Position numbers and translations under genes: made by a program. Under the pieces are notes generated by a model. That model saw only the letters and a list, made by a program, of their open reading frames with translations, had not been told where the DNA came from and did no database searches. A stretch of 64,000 nucleotides of DNA from Burkholderiales bacterium (GTDB lineage Bacteria; Pseudomonadota; Gammaproteobacteria; Burkholderiales; Nitrosomonadaceae), in the NCBI GenBank assembly GCA_015075225.1, contig JABTUQ010000001.1:186001-250000 (forward strand), given 5' to 3'. Shown here piece by piece: positions 19,575 to 32,453 of this stretch (position 1 is the first letter of the stretch; every line of letters starts with the position of its first letter).

Positions 19575-22323
19575 TTATTGAACCGGGTTGCGCTGCTGAT
19601 CGGTCAATCCGGCAGACCACTGGGAGTTAAGGTTCTGTGCCCAGCCGTTATAAACATTGGGTAAGGCCACTACACCCTGTCCACCATAACCTGCCATATT
19701 GCTGACAGTATCATCCTTCGGCACACTGTTATCAGCCACCAGCGTTACTGCACCTGCCACTTCTGCATCACTCAGATCTCCATCGCCATTTGGATCCGGA
19801 TCAATTACGATCAACCGGTTGGAGAATTTGTTGGTGACATAGGCATAGTATCCACCTCCTTTCTTGGCTCCAAAATTGGCTCCATGGCAACCGGGGTCGC
19901 AAGGCAGGGTTTTGACAATGGTGTCCGTTCTGGTGTCGATTACAACCAGCTGGCCGCCATAGGAGGCCGTTACCATAACCTTGCCGTCTGGTGATACCGG
20001 AGACTGGATTGGCAGTATGCCAATCGGGCCAGTGATGTCGCCGGAAATCGGGTTGTAATGCTCGATCAGATTGATGTTTTTAATAAAGTGACCATCATTT
20101 TCATCCATCACTGTGATGCTGTGATGCAGCAGATTGGCCGCATAGACCTTGCTGGAATCCGGCAGCATACCGATGGCAATCGGGTGGGCACCATGCTGCC
20201 CATCGCCAGTTGCTGTTCTGGCAACAATCTTGCCATCTTCAACATCATAAAACCCGGCATCGTGTGTATTGATATTGGGTGTGATGATGCGTTTGCCATC
20301 TGCCGAAATCCAGTGACCATGAGGATCGCCAGGTGCCTGACCATGGCTTTGGGTTAACAGCGCCCGGTTGATATTGGTGGTGCCAGCCGGAATGATGACT
20401 ACATCGTTCTCGCCATTGATGGCTACAGTGATGTCATCCGTGTTGGGGAGCGTCATCTCATGCGCGAAAGGAGAATCGCTACCACCGGACATTGCTGATC
20501 AGCTTGCCGTTTTTCTGGTTAATGGCGGTCAGCTTGTTATCAAACCACTGGGTGGTATAGACAACCGAATGATCGCGATTTGGCCACATGTTGTGCGGAT
20601 TGTTCAGATTGATCTGCGGCAGGGCAATTTTCCGTTTGAGCTTCCAGTTGCTGGTATCCACCACCGTAATAGTGCCCGGTTTGGTTTTGCCAGCTGTTTT
20701 TTCAAACTGGGTATCCACCCATACTTCGCCTACCCCTGGTACAGCCGGTTTGCCCAGTTGTTTCAAATTGATATTGTCGCCATAACGTGTGTGCAGCACA
20801 TCCTGCAGATTCACCGTGCCGATATCCACTTTGACATCCACATCCGGATAAACCGTTTTCCAGGGTTCTGGAGAAGTGAAGTTCTGCCAGTTCCCGGGTA
20901 CGGTGGTGACAAAAAATGTGTGCAGCAAGCATGTGGCCAGGTCACTGCTGGTAGGCAAATTCTTGATACCCGACACCATGTCGATGGTATTACCGAGATC
21001 CAGTCCGTCGGTTGCCGGATCGTCAACAATCACAGCAGCGAACATGAAGGGATGAATCTTGCATGTGAATACATACAGACCGGGGACATTGAGCTTCAGA
21101 ATAGCGCCACCACGGTAAGCCTTGGCTTCATCAAACGGGATCATGAAATGATCGCCGCCATGATCGTTATGCCCGGCCTCGCTTGGCCATAGCAGGCTGG
21201 TGATGGTATGCACACCTGCTGTATCCGACATGATGAAATGGACACTGCTGCCAGGCGGGATGATTTCCAGTGATTTGGTATGGGTTACCGGGCTGAGCGC
21301 ATCGCCACGGGCACTTCTGAACCAGCTGGCAGGTTCATCGCTCACGATAAAGGTAGCCAGACCGGGGTGGTCACTGTCATGACCAAAAATAGCACCGCTG
21401 GGAGAAGCTCCAGCAATACTGTCTGCAGATTTCCCGGAATCACGAGAAACAACATGAATCCGGCCATTCATGCCGGATTGCATGTGAGAAATCAGGTGGC
21501 AGTGAAATTGCCAGACGCCCGGGCCGACACCTGTGCCAGCCTTGACAGTGAAAACATGGCTGTTGTTCTGGCTATTTAGAATGTGCGTATCAATGATATG
21601 GGGCGATGCTGTCTGTGTACTGCCGGGCTGAATCCAGCGATGCGCATGCAGATGGAATGTATGGCCAGGACCGATTGCGAGCACGTGGAAGCGCAACAGA
21701 TCATCCTGGTAGGCACCCAGATCGGGGTTGGTCCACAAAGGTTTCTGGTTGCCATCGCTGGAAATTTCACTACCCCAGAACGTCGAACCCACCATGAACA
21801 ACACGAATTCCTTGTTCAATCGGGATCGATCAATGGGCACAATCTTGCCATCACCATCCACAAAACTCTGGATCTGACCGCCGGGTTCATCTACCACAAT
21901 GGCACCGAACAGTCCCAGCATGGCTGCTTTATCATCTTGATAAGCATAGGTGCCAGGCTTGTTGGCTTTCAGCTGGTAGCTTTTTGTCTGTCCTGGCGCG
22001 GCAGCTGCGGCATTGCCGGTAGAAAGACCGGGAGCAGAAAAACTGACTGGAGACTGGGTATTATTGGTCAGCTGTACCTTGATTTTGTCTCCGGTTTTGA
22101 TGAACAGAGTTGGGCCGGGAATGGTAGCTTCGGCTGCATAACCCGGCACACTACCGTTATCACTGCTGTGACTGAGTAGTTTATAGGCGGGTTGGCCATT
22201 GGGCAGGGTTTCGGCCGACATGACGATATTGTGCGTTGCCGCCATCAGCCAGGCAGGGAACAGGCAGGCTGCGATGAACGCAACCCGCAATGCCGCAGGT
22301 TGTAAAAAGGTTTGAAATCTCAT
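19575..22323 (-). CDS. Multicopper oxidase, 3 cupredoxin domains plus C-terminal beta-propeller (frameshift near 20486)
   Basis: AAGGAAAG precedes the ATG at 22323, followed by a signal peptide (about residues 1-28). Domain 1 has lost its copper ligands: SFSAPG and YAYQDD stand where HxH motifs are expected. Domain 2 has them all: HTFHLHAHRW (His221, 224, 226, 228) and WQFHCHLISHMQSGM (His274, Cys275, His276, His280, Met285). A third cupredoxin domain has its own mononuclear set (His372, Cys421, His424, Met427 in CKIHPFM). The frame breaks near 20486; beyond it is a YVTN-type propeller of about 300 residues with repeats such as GKVMVTASYGGQLVVIDT. The reconstructed protein is about 915 residues and periplasmic. 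It starts 42 bp downstream of the partner oxidase gene. Confidence 0.85.
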
Positions 22324-22364
22324 TTTCTTTCCTTGATTTGAAGAACGGATCAAAATGCACCTCA

Positions 22365-23374
22365 TCAATGGGAAACGATGAAGTCGCCCCGCATTCCCTG
22401 CACTTTGTCGGCGAATGCTGTGTCCTGATAGCGTGAGGAACGGGTTGCCTTAACGGTAAAGACGCAAGCTTTTCCAGCGGCCCGAGAATTTTCTGATTGA
22501 TAGTGAAGTGTGTGCCCGGATCAATCCATTGATAACCTGGCAGCTCAAACCGGTGAAAATTGGTGCCCAATGCAATCAGATGAAAATTGACGTTGGTATT
22601 CTGCTGTGCGATCAAATTAGGATTGGCGCCCAGTGCAGTCTGCTTGCCGGTGGCACCATCGATTTCCATGCCCCAGAAAGCATCATCCCCAAGATAGAGC
22701 ACGTATTCCCTGGAAACACCATTGGAAAATTTACCGCCCTGAGCCCAGTTGGTGCTCGAAGCAGGCCGGACGATGAGCGCACCGAATAATCCCCTGTCCT
22801 CGGCGCCATTATGGCTTTCCATGTTGTGATCATGGTAAGCCCAGGTTCCGGCTGTGCCGCGCGCCGCATCCCAGCGGTAGGTATAGGAAAGATGTGGAAT
22901 GGCGCTTTCATCCTTATACAGATTGATGTATTTCAGCGTGCCATCGCTTTCCCGGTCGTAGTGCACGCCGTGGACATGCAAGCTGACATGCTCCTGTACG
23001 GGAGTATGTGCATCAAATTGATGCAGAAGCTCGATTTCGGCAACATCACCCTCATCCATAATAATGATTGGACCGGGAATGGTGGCTGTGCTGGTGACAT
23101 AACGGCTGGTGATGTCGGTTTGTACGCCATCCGGCTGCTTGACCACATAACCGGCCATACGGTATCCATACAGGCCATCAGGCAATCGTTCTGCGTACAT
23201 GACAATGCTGTGCAAATTTCCCGCTATTGCTGCCATGCCGGGAAACAGCAGCCCCAGTACCAGGGCGGATGTTGACCAGAAAGCCCTGGCGGATAGTGGT
23301 TTGCACCATCTTTTCAGGCTATGCCATGGACGAGATTCATGTGTGGAAAATCCACAACCGAATTCGAAATCCAT
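22365..23374 (-). CDS. Two-domain multicopper oxidase-like protein with only domain-1 ligands (frameshift at 22470-22473)
   Basis: An AGGAGGAG site precedes the ATG at 23374, followed by a signal peptide ending near residue 52. Domain 1 keeps both histidine pairs of the trinuclear site: SLHVHGVH (His133, His135) and WAYHDH (His181, His183). Domain 2 is degenerate: NFHRFELPG replaces the HxH, and SRYQDTAFADKVQGM replaces HCHxxxH, so no type 1 copper can bind. One A is missing from a run at 22470-22473; restoring it continues through FTVKATRSSRYQD to a stop at 22365. The reconstructed length is about 336 residues. It is the first gene of a pair; the downstream oxidase carries exactly the missing ligands. 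Confidence 0.85.
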
Positions 23375-23699
23375 TTTGCTCCTCCTCTTTTGAGTAATAT
23401 GAACCGGGCGTTTTCCGCCCTTATAGGTAGATATATTTTTGTCTCCTGCAACATGCCAGAATCGCCAGTGGCATTTCCCGAAAATGCTGGACAGGGGAGC
23501 TGTGATCGTAACAAGCGGGGTGTTACACATCCGTTACCGATCGGAAATTGATCGGGAGGTGGAGAAGTGGAAGGAAGCTGGTCTCAGGGGAGCACTGATT
23601 TGATCGTCAATAAGCAATCCGGTTTTTATGTTTATCCATGCGTTACAGATCGCCACGCCACGTCGCTTCTCACGATAACAGAATAAATCAGTGTAGTGG

Positions 23700-24928
<1,229 letters not shown>

Positions 24929-24951
24929 TTAGACCACAGCACAGAGGTTCC

Positions 24952-27900
24952 TTAGTGCCCGGACGGAGTATCGGTTTGGGGAGGTGGGGGCATATCCGGA
25001 TTGGCTGGCCGCAGGTCGGTGGCCAGTGATTGAAACAGAAGCTCGGTTTCCCGGCTGGGGCGCATACCAAGATGGGAGAAGAGAGTAAGCTGACAACACT
25101 GGTAGGTGGAGAGCGCCTTGTAGTGCTGTTCGAGCTGCATGCAACAGATCATGTGTCGGCGATAGAACATTTCGGCCAAAGGATCAATGCCGATTGCCCT
25201 GAGATAGTGCCGGGATGCCAGTACCCAATCGTTATTGCATTCAAGCAAAAGGCCCAGCTGTTCGCTCATGTTCAGATAATGAAGATGCAGACGCTCGCGG
25301 AAAGAAATGATCCAGGATTCCGGTTCTTCTGCCAAGAATCGTCCCTGATAGCGATTGATTGCCACTTGCAGGGAAACCTGAGTGGCATTGGGTTGGTGGG
25401 CAACGCGTAGGAATGTGAGGTAATCAATCCAGACATAATTCATATCAAGCGATAACTGGCGATTTTCCAGCCGCACGGCCTTTTCATGCTGCAACATCTT
25501 CCGCAGACGATGCAGCGTGGTTCTCAATGCCTGTCCAGCAACATCTCCGGAAGATTCCGGCCACAAGGCATCCATAATCTGATTCTGGCTGATCGCTCTG
25601 CCACCAAATGAACACAGATATTTCAGTAATTCCATAGGCTTGCGCTGGGATTTGCCGTCGAAGCGCAAAGGCTGGTCATTGCACAAAATGGAAAACCGGC
25701 CAAATGTATAAATCCGAATTGGCCAGGGCCAGTTTTCATTATCTGGCGAAGAAGGCAGGAGACCACGGTGGCGAATTAGATGTTGCACATAGCAGGTTTC
25801 TATTCCGTTGCGGAGCGCGCACGACAACAAAAGCGACATGACCCTGGGTCGCCACCAGAAATCGGGAGCAAGGTAATTATGTCTGGCGGCAATTGCCAGC
25901 GCTTCCTGCAGCATGTTTGTCGCTGCGAACTCGTTTTCAATGCGGAGTTGAGCATAGGCAGCCACCAACAAGGCCCGGCATTTGAGCAGACAGGCTTTGG
26001 TGCTATCGGCATAGTAAATGGCGTGAGTGAGCTGATTGCCGGCTTCTTCTGTGGCACCAGTTTCAATCAGAATTTGTGCCAATCCGATACGGACAGACGC
26101 TGCAAGAAAGCAGGCTCCTGTTTCTTCAGCCTGAGTGAGACCTTCCCGTGCTGCCTGAAGTGCACTGGATACATTGCCTTCCAGCAGTTTGACTCCAGCG
26201 CGCAAGCCGTTCAGTTCTGCCTGGATCAGCTTGTTCTGTGGATCATGCAAACTTCGCCTGGCGTGTTCCAGATGCATGCGGGCATCATTCGGATTGCCTT
26301 CTGCCAAGGCACAGCTTATTCCCAGCATCCATAATCTGCAGTCATGCATGGATGTTCCGGCATGCCTGGACTGATTCAATCCCTCGCTGAATTTATCCAT
26401 AGCAAGTGGGAAATTTGCGGTGAGCCAGGCCAGATTTCCTTCCGCAATATGCCAGAGAATGCGGGTTGTAGCCTGTAGATGGGCAGTGTGGATCAGCGGG
26501 GTGAGTTGCCGGGTAATGGCGCGGGTACGGGAGAAGTCACCCTGTCGCAAGGAGAGCCACGAAAGCGACAGCCCCATTTTCATTTTCAGCTCCGCTGTAA
26601 TATCGCTGCTCAATAGCTGATCTCTCCGTGCCTCAAACGCGATCACCAGAGGGTGGTGGGGCAGGATGTGAACAAATGCATGAAGACTGGCGAGAACGGT
26701 TGCCTCGACTGTAACCGAAGGAAATTCCCCGCATCCAACAACCAGCTGCTGCAATTTTTCTACCCACGGCAACCCGAGATGTACGGGGTTTGCCTGTGAA
26801 AAACCGGCTTCGATCAGCGCGCCCAGCGTAAGGAAACAGCCGGTTTTGTTGCCGGTTTTGTCAAAACCAGCATAAGCCTGTTCCAGATTAAGGGTGGCGG
26901 TTTGTGGATCGGCAGGCATGCTGGCCATTCCCCGCCAGTAGAACAGCCATGGCAGGGAGTCGGATATTTGCAATGGAAACAGACCGGTTATCTGCGACAA
27001 GAGCGAATGTTTCCCCTGATCAAGCCATGATGAGGCGTGGCGGTTGATCTTCTTCCCATGCCTGTGCCCGCGCAAGCAGTTCAGCCGCCGTTTCCACATC
27101 ACCGTGCTGTTCCATCAGGGTTGCGCCGGTTTGCAGAATGCAGCGGGATTCATCCGGAGAAAAATAACGGTTGAACTGATCAATGAGGAAATGGCGAAAC
27201 AGCGGGTGATACCGGTAGAGGAGTGCTTTTCCGTTCTGCCGGTTGATGAATGACCGGTGATGGCAGAGCTGTTCCAGCATTTTTCTGGAATGTTCGCAAC
27301 CATCCATCTGATCAGCCATTTCCGCTGTCATGTACGGCAACAAGGCAGTGCGTATCATGAATTCGCGCATCGCCTGCGGAGCCGGATCAAACACCTCGCT
27401 GGAAAAATAGCCGGAAACAAGATGATTATCGATGGAGGCAGATGGATTCGAAGCACCGGATTGTTTGATCTGCTCCAGCATCAGCATAAGACCGGTAACC
27501 CACCCTTCAGACTGGTTTTGCAGTAATTGTAGAGTCACTTCATCAAGGGCCAACCCCGATTTGTGTGCAATCAGGCAGATTTCTTCTGCTGTCAGATAAA
27601 GATCCGTTTCATCAATCTGCCCAAGCAAATTGCTAGCGACCAAGCGGGCAAACCGGGGTGGAGGGGCGGTACGACTAATCACCTGCAAATGGATGTCATG
27701 CGGCAATTCCTGCATTGCTTGCTGTATGACCTCGTGAAATACCGATGCCGGGTCTATTGTGTGGTAATTGTCCAGCACAACGACCGTGTTGGCGGGAAGC
27801 CGGGCAAAAAGGGAGCGAAAGAAACGGCGGGAAAAATCGGCCAGATCCTGCAGATCTTCCGGTATCAGGGTCGGCAATGCCAGATGGGCATCTTCGGCTG

Positions 27901-28165
27901 CTTCCCCGCTGGCCTGCGCCAGATAACCGAAGAAGGCGGCGATATCGTTGTCGCCACTATCCAGCAGATACCATAAAACCGGCAGATTGCGCTCCAGAGT
28001 GTAACTTGATACCAGCGCTGTTTTTCCAGAGCCTGGCGAACCGGTAATCCAGATAACAGGGTGATTGGTTTGTTTCTCATCCAGCAGCGCAAATACAACG
28101 TTCCGGTTTGTGATGTTGAACAGTCTTGGCCGGCTGAGTTTGGCTGGTACGCAAGGCCTGATCAT
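24952..28165 (-). CDS. MalT-like STAND ATPase with C-terminal winged helix and BTAD domain (one frameshift)
   Basis: The N-terminal 380 residues are MalT-like: PAKLSRPRLF at the start, Walker A GSPGSGKTALV near residue 42 and Walker B VVVLDNYH near 125. The frame breaks near 27050; the other frame continues with INRHASSWLDQGKHSLL and a long TPR-like helical region. Instead of a LuxR helix-turn-helix, the C-terminus (about 230 residues) has an OmpR-type winged helix (IRIYTFGRFSILCNDQPLRF, then LLKYLCSFGGRAISQNQIMD) followed by a bacterial transcriptional activator domain. The reconstructed protein is about 1070 residues. It is divergent from the aromatic-oxidation operon at 28.6 kb and is its likely activator. 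Its stop codon is the TTA at the end of a repeat fragment. Confidence 0.85.
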
Positions 28166-28506
28166 GATATTTCTCTGTCGGAATAGATTTTTAACGGTAA
28201 AAAGCTAAATACATGGGACGAGCCGGGTTTATTGAGAAACTTGCCAGCAACACACTGGCAGTCCTTTCTGGTTTGAAATTTTTTATATATTACTGTAGGC
28301 CATCAGGCAAGCATATTTTTTGCAAAATTGATCAGGATATTTGCAGCCGTGTTTTTGGACAATGTAGCCAGAGGCTCTGGAATGGATATTGATATATCTC
28401 ATTCGGATTCCGGGTATTGATCCATGCTGAAATACTTGCGCGCGCTGATGAGCCGCACCTGGCACGACATCGAGCGCAATTCCGGTTGTGTAATTTCAAC
28501 CCGGTT

Positions 28507-28544
28507 CATGGCCGGTACGTGAACATTCCGGCCATGTTTTTTTT
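28507..28544 (+). terminator. Hairpin with T tract in the regulator-operon intergenic region
   Basis: CATGGCCGG (28507-28515) and CCGGCCATG (28528-28536) form a 9-bp stem with a 12-nt loop, followed by eight T residues. It lies about 100 bp upstream of the dioxygenase gene. A 32-codon frame (28424-28522, starting MLKYLRALMSRTWHD) ends inside the stem, so this may be a leader peptide with an attenuator, or the relic of a gene. The rest of the 28166-28643 gap holds only AT-rich promoter-like sequence. Confidence 0.6.
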
Positions 28545-28643
28545 CCTGATTTGATCGGATGGGTTTGAGGTGCTTGCTTTTTCTGATTGATGGAGTAGGC
28601 TGGGCCTGGAGCTCTCGTGTTTTCTGTCAACTGGTGGTTTTTA

Positions 28644-29466
28644 ATGATAAGACGAGTATCACAAGCACTTGCACCTGTTTTATTTTTACCGCACGGTGGC
28701 GGACCGTTACCTGTTCTGGGTGACAAAGGGCATGAGGAGATGGTTTCCTTTCTGAAGGAAATCGCGATTGAGCTGGGTGAGCCGTCGGCAATTCTGGTTA
28801 TCAGTGCCCACTGGGAAGAGAAACAGGCAACAATAACAAGCAATAGTCAACCTGGGATAGTCCATGATTATTATGGATTTCCTGCTGCAGCTTACGAAAT
28901 TCAATATGCAGCGCCGGGTAATCCTGCACTGGCGAATGAAATTTACACTCTGTTAACAGCACACGGTATTCCGGCGAGACTCGATGAACAACGCGGTTTC
29001 GATCACGGGATGTTTGTACCGCTCAAGCTGATGTTTCCACACGCCCGGATTCCTTGTGTCCAGTTGTCGTTGTTGAATAACCTGAATCCCCGGATACATA
29101 TTGCGCTTGGCAAAGCCATTGCCGCTTTGCGAAACAGAAATATTCTGATCGTCGGTTCAGGCATGTCATTTCACAATTTGAAAGCATTTTTCTCGGAGCA
29201 CGGTTGATGGCCGCGGAGAAAATGAGGCATTTGACAACTGGCTGATTGAAACATGCACCCATCCGGCAATTGCACCCGAAGCACGTGAACAGCGATTGAT
29301 CGAATGGGAAAAAGCGCCTTTTGCCCGGTTTTGTCATCCAAGGGAAGAGCACTTGTTGCCCCTGCATGTCTGTTACGGTATTGCTTGTGCTGATACCCCG
29401 ACAGCGCAAACCGTATTCAACGGAGAAATCATGGGCAGGAAAGTAACGAGCTTTCTCTGGCAGTAG
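28644..29466 (+). CDS. Extradiol dioxygenase, LigB/DODA family (frameshift near 29204)
   Basis: The protein starts near APVLFLPHGGGPLPVLGD, the metal-binding opening of the DODA/LigB class III extradiol dioxygenases, and continues with ISAHWEE, FDHGMFVPLKLMFP and GSGMSFHNL, which hold the remaining histidines and acid. An extra base near 29204 ends the first frame; the next frame gives DGRGENEAFDNWL and a C-terminus at 29466. The reconstructed length is about 274 residues. I prefer the ATG at 28644 over the GTG at 28617. Relatives open aromatic rings next to two hydroxyls. As the first gene of an operon with a p-cresol-methylhydroxylase-like enzyme, it suggests breakdown of a phenolic compound. 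Confidence 0.85.
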
Positions 29467-29548
29467 GCTGCTGACGGTGGAATATGCGAATGCAGTATCA
29501 TCGGCCTGGAACATTTGGAATCGTGATGAAACTCAGTGGAGAATCCGT

Positions 29549-29876
29549 ATGAAAAAACCGAAATTAAAAGCCGCGGTATCTGGTTTCCTGCTTGCTGCCA
29601 TGTTAATGAACAGTGCATGGTCGGCCCAGGAAGAGAAACCTGGGACGGGTTTCGCGTGGAAGGAGGGTGCACAAATTTATGAAAAAATCTGTGCTTATTG
29701 CCATGAGGCCAATGTCGGGCCGCAAATTCGTAACCGTGAACTTCCTGCAATCTATATCCGTGCGAATTGTTCGTAATGGAAGCCGGGCCATGCCCGCTTT
29801 TCGCTCTTCTGAAATCGACGATGAATCGTTGGCAAAATTAGCAGATTTCATTTCTCAGAAAGTATCTCAGTATTGA
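29549..29876 (+). CDS. Cytochrome c subunit, p-cresol methylhydroxylase type (frameshift near 29765)
   Basis: The start MKKPKLKAAVSGFLL is a signal peptide, and a GGAGA site precedes the ATG. A single heme-binding motif CAYCH lies near residue 48, and the axial methionine is in RAMPAF. The frame breaks near 29765, between IYIR and IVRNGSRAMPAF; joining them gives about 109 residues, the size of the small cytochrome subunit (PchC) of p-cresol methylhydroxylase. In that enzyme the cytochrome takes electrons from the flavoprotein in the periplasm. The flavoprotein gene is two genes downstream. Confidence 0.83.
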
Positions 29877-29891
29877 AGGAGATCCTGTTCC

Positions 29892-30845
29892 ATGGATGAA
29901 ACCCGACGTGATTTCATTAAAGGTATGCTTGCCAGTGGAACCTTCCTGGCTCTTGGTATTCCTGGATTTACTCAAGCATCGTCATCGGTTGGGTCGCTTT
30001 CCGACGATACGCGAAAATGTCGGTTATTGCTGGGAGATACTCCTGCTGCCGGATCATTTGTAAAAGGTGCACAGTCTGCCTACTTCAGTTGTGGTGGTTC
30101 CCACCATGGTGCTTTGCCGGTATTTCAGCTTGAGAGTGGTCGATCAACCGGCTTTTTGCATCTGACTGATTTATTGATGCAATCGCGGAATTCGCGTTGG
30201 CTTGCCGTCATGGATCATGCCGATGCAGCCATATTTACCGAATCGCTACGAAACTCGGCCGCACACCTGCTGGCTTCAGGCTCACATATTTTTGCGGCTG
30301 GCGATCATGCTGCCCTGCCGTTACGCCATGTATGGACTGCGGCATCACCGGCATACAGTGCAGGAGGGTTGCTGGCATCAATGCTCGCCCGCGAACAATA
30401 CAATTTCTCGATTGTCGAGCGCTTTCTCACGCAAACAGCCGAGGAAAGCACAAGGAATAGTGCGCCCTCATTGCCGGGGTTCTTGTCCTATCACCGGACT
30501 GATCAGCTTGCAACCCGTTTGTATTGTGCTGGTGTATCGCTTCCGGAAGCAGGCCGGTTACTCGGTTGGGAAACATCAAGGAATCAGAACCCCCTGTTTT
30601 CTCAAACGCTTGCTTCTGCTACTGCCAGCCGGAATAAAACAGTGGATAGTACAACAATTGAATATCCACAATTTGGTAACTGGGCTGAAGCTACTGGCTA
30701 TGCAATTGCAGCAGCTGCACTGGGAGTAGGAGTAAGTCAGGAATCATGTTCCGAACATGCATTCGTACATCAATCGGATCGGGATCATTCAGATCATAGA
30801 GAATTGCCGGGAGTGGGTTTCACCTCGTTTGTCATCGACGTGTAG
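29892..30845 (+). CDS. Tat-exported protein of unknown function in the aromatic-oxidation operon
   Basis: A twin-arginine signal (TRRDFIKGMLASGTFLALG) opens the 317-residue protein, so it is probably exported folded. The remainder has a histidine- and cysteine-containing stretch (SCGGSHHGALP) and a conserved-looking middle (LAVMDHADAAIFTESLRNSAAHL), but I recognise no family. It lies 15 bp after the cytochrome gene and 12 bp before the flavoprotein gene, so it is an integral operon member. It may help assemble or anchor the periplasmic oxidoreductase; this is inference from position. The frame looks intact. Confidence 0.7.
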   Translation: MDETRRDFIKGMLASGTFLALGIPGFTQASSSVGSLSDDTRKCRLLLGDTPAAGSFVKGAQSAYFSCGGSHHGALPVFQLESGRSTGFLHLTDLLMQSRNSRWLAVMDHADAAIFTESLRNSAAHLLASGSHIFAAGDHAALPLRHVWTAASPAYSAGGLLASMLAREQYNFSIVERFLTQTAEESTRNSAPSLPGFLSYHRTDQLATRLYCAGVSLPEAGRLLGWETSRNQNPLFSQTLASATASRNKTVDSTTIEYPQFGNWAEATGYAIAAAALGVGVSQESCSEHAFVHQSDRDHSDHRELPGVGFTSFVIDV

Positions 30846-30857
30846 GGAGAACACAGC

Positions 30858-32401
30858 ATGGCCAGTAAATATATTGCATTGCCAAAAGATGTATCAGAAA
30901 AAGATTTCGATGCGGCTATCATCAAATTCCGCGAGATACTGGGCGACAGCTCTGTGCTTACCAGTGCAGAACAGCTTGCTCCCTACATCAAGACCATGAT
31001 GCCTGTTCCTGATGGTGACCATACGCCATCCGCAGCGTTACTTGCGACCACCGTCGAGCAGATCCAGAAAATCGTGGCAGTTTGTAATCAGTACAAAGTG
31101 CCAATCTGGATGATTTCCACCGGAAAAAATCTCGGCTATGGCTCGGCTGCACCCGCAGAACGCGGTCAGGTGGTGCTCGATCTCAAACGCATGAACCGCA
31201 TCATCGAAGTGGACAAGGATCTGGCCTTTGCCTTGGTTGAACCGGGTGTCACCTATCAGCAACTCTACGATTACATCAAAGAACACAAATTGGGTTTATG
31301 GCTATCCATGCCCGCGCCTTCAGCCATCGCAGGACCGGTTGGTAACACGCTGGATCGCGGCGTGGGTTACACGCCGTATGGCGAGCACTTTTTGTTCGCT
31401 TGCGGCATGGAAGTCGTGCTGGCGAATGGAGAAGTGTTGCGTACCGGCATGGGCTCAATGCCCAATTCCAACACCTGGCAGGTATTCAAATGGGGCTATG
31501 GTCCCTATCTGGATGGCATTTTTACGCAATCCAACTATGGCATCGTCACCAAATTCGGTTTTTGGCTGATGCCTGAACCACCGGCATTCAAGCCGTTTGT
31601 GATTCAATATCAGCATGAAGAAGATATCGTAGAAATTGTCGAAACGATTCGTCCGCTACGTATCAGCGGTGTGATTCCCAACGCTGTGGTCATTGCCCAT
31701 GCGCTCTATGAAGCGCCGGTAAAAGCCAAGCGGAGTGATTATGTATCCGGGCCGGGTTCAATCCCGGACGAAGCCGTCTACCGGATCATGAAAGACCATA
31801 AACTGGGGATCTGGAACGTGTATGCGGCACTCTATGGCACACAGGAACAGATTGACGTGAACTGGAAGATCGTGACACAGGCATTCGGTCAATCCGGCAA
31901 GGCAAAAATTCTGACGGAGCAGGAAGCGGCGGATGATCCTGCCTTTGCTTATCGCGCCAAGCTCATGCGCGGAGAAATGACGTTGACGGAGTTTTCGCTG
32001 TATAACTGGCGCGGAGGTGGCGGGTCGATGTGGTTTGCGCCGGTTTCGCAAGCACGTGGCAGTGAAACCCTGAAACAAATGGCGCTGACCAAGCAAATAT
32101 TGGCCAAGTATGGACTGGATTATTCCGGCGAATTCATCGTCGGCATGCGGGATATGCATCACATCGTCGACGTGCTGTACGACAAGACCGATCCTGAGCA
32201 AACGAAAGCGGCCTATCAGTGTTTCGACGAACTGCTGACGGAATTTTCCGCGCGGGGGTATGGCACTTATCGCGTCAATACCGCCTTCATGGATAAAGTC
32301 GCTGAAACCTATGGTCGGTACAGAGAAATATTCACAGAACACTTAAAAAGGCGCTGGATCCTAACGGGATCCGCGCACCGGGAAAATCAGGCATTCGTTG
32401 A
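30858..32401 (+). CDS. Flavoprotein of the vanillyl-alcohol oxidase/p-cresol methylhydroxylase family (frameshift near 32348)
   Basis: The protein has an N-terminal FAD_binding_4 (PCMH-type) domain (PIWMISTGKNLGYGSAAP, then VLDLKRMNRIIEVD, and GNTLDRGVGYTPYGEH) and a C-terminal FAD-linked oxidase domain. A good ribosome-binding site (AGGGAG) precedes the ATG. One A is missing from a run near 32348; with six As the frame ends in KALDPNGIRAPGKSGIR at 32401, the family's usual C-terminus. The reconstructed length is about 515 residues. Relatives oxidise 4-alkylphenols or 4-hydroxybenzyl alcohols. The neighbouring small cytochrome c favours the p-cresol methylhydroxylase type (electrons to cytochrome) over an oxygen-using oxidase. 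Whether FAD is covalently bound cannot be told. Confidence 0.88.
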
Positions 32402-32453
32402 CTGTATTTGTTCTTTGTACAAGAAATGACCATCTCAAAGCGGAGGAGTACAG

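Noticed and set aside
20368-21192. Long plus-strand frame antisense to the multicopper oxidase
   Set aside because: The opposite strand has clear cupredoxin and propeller motifs; this frame has no domain and spans the oxidase frameshift by chance.
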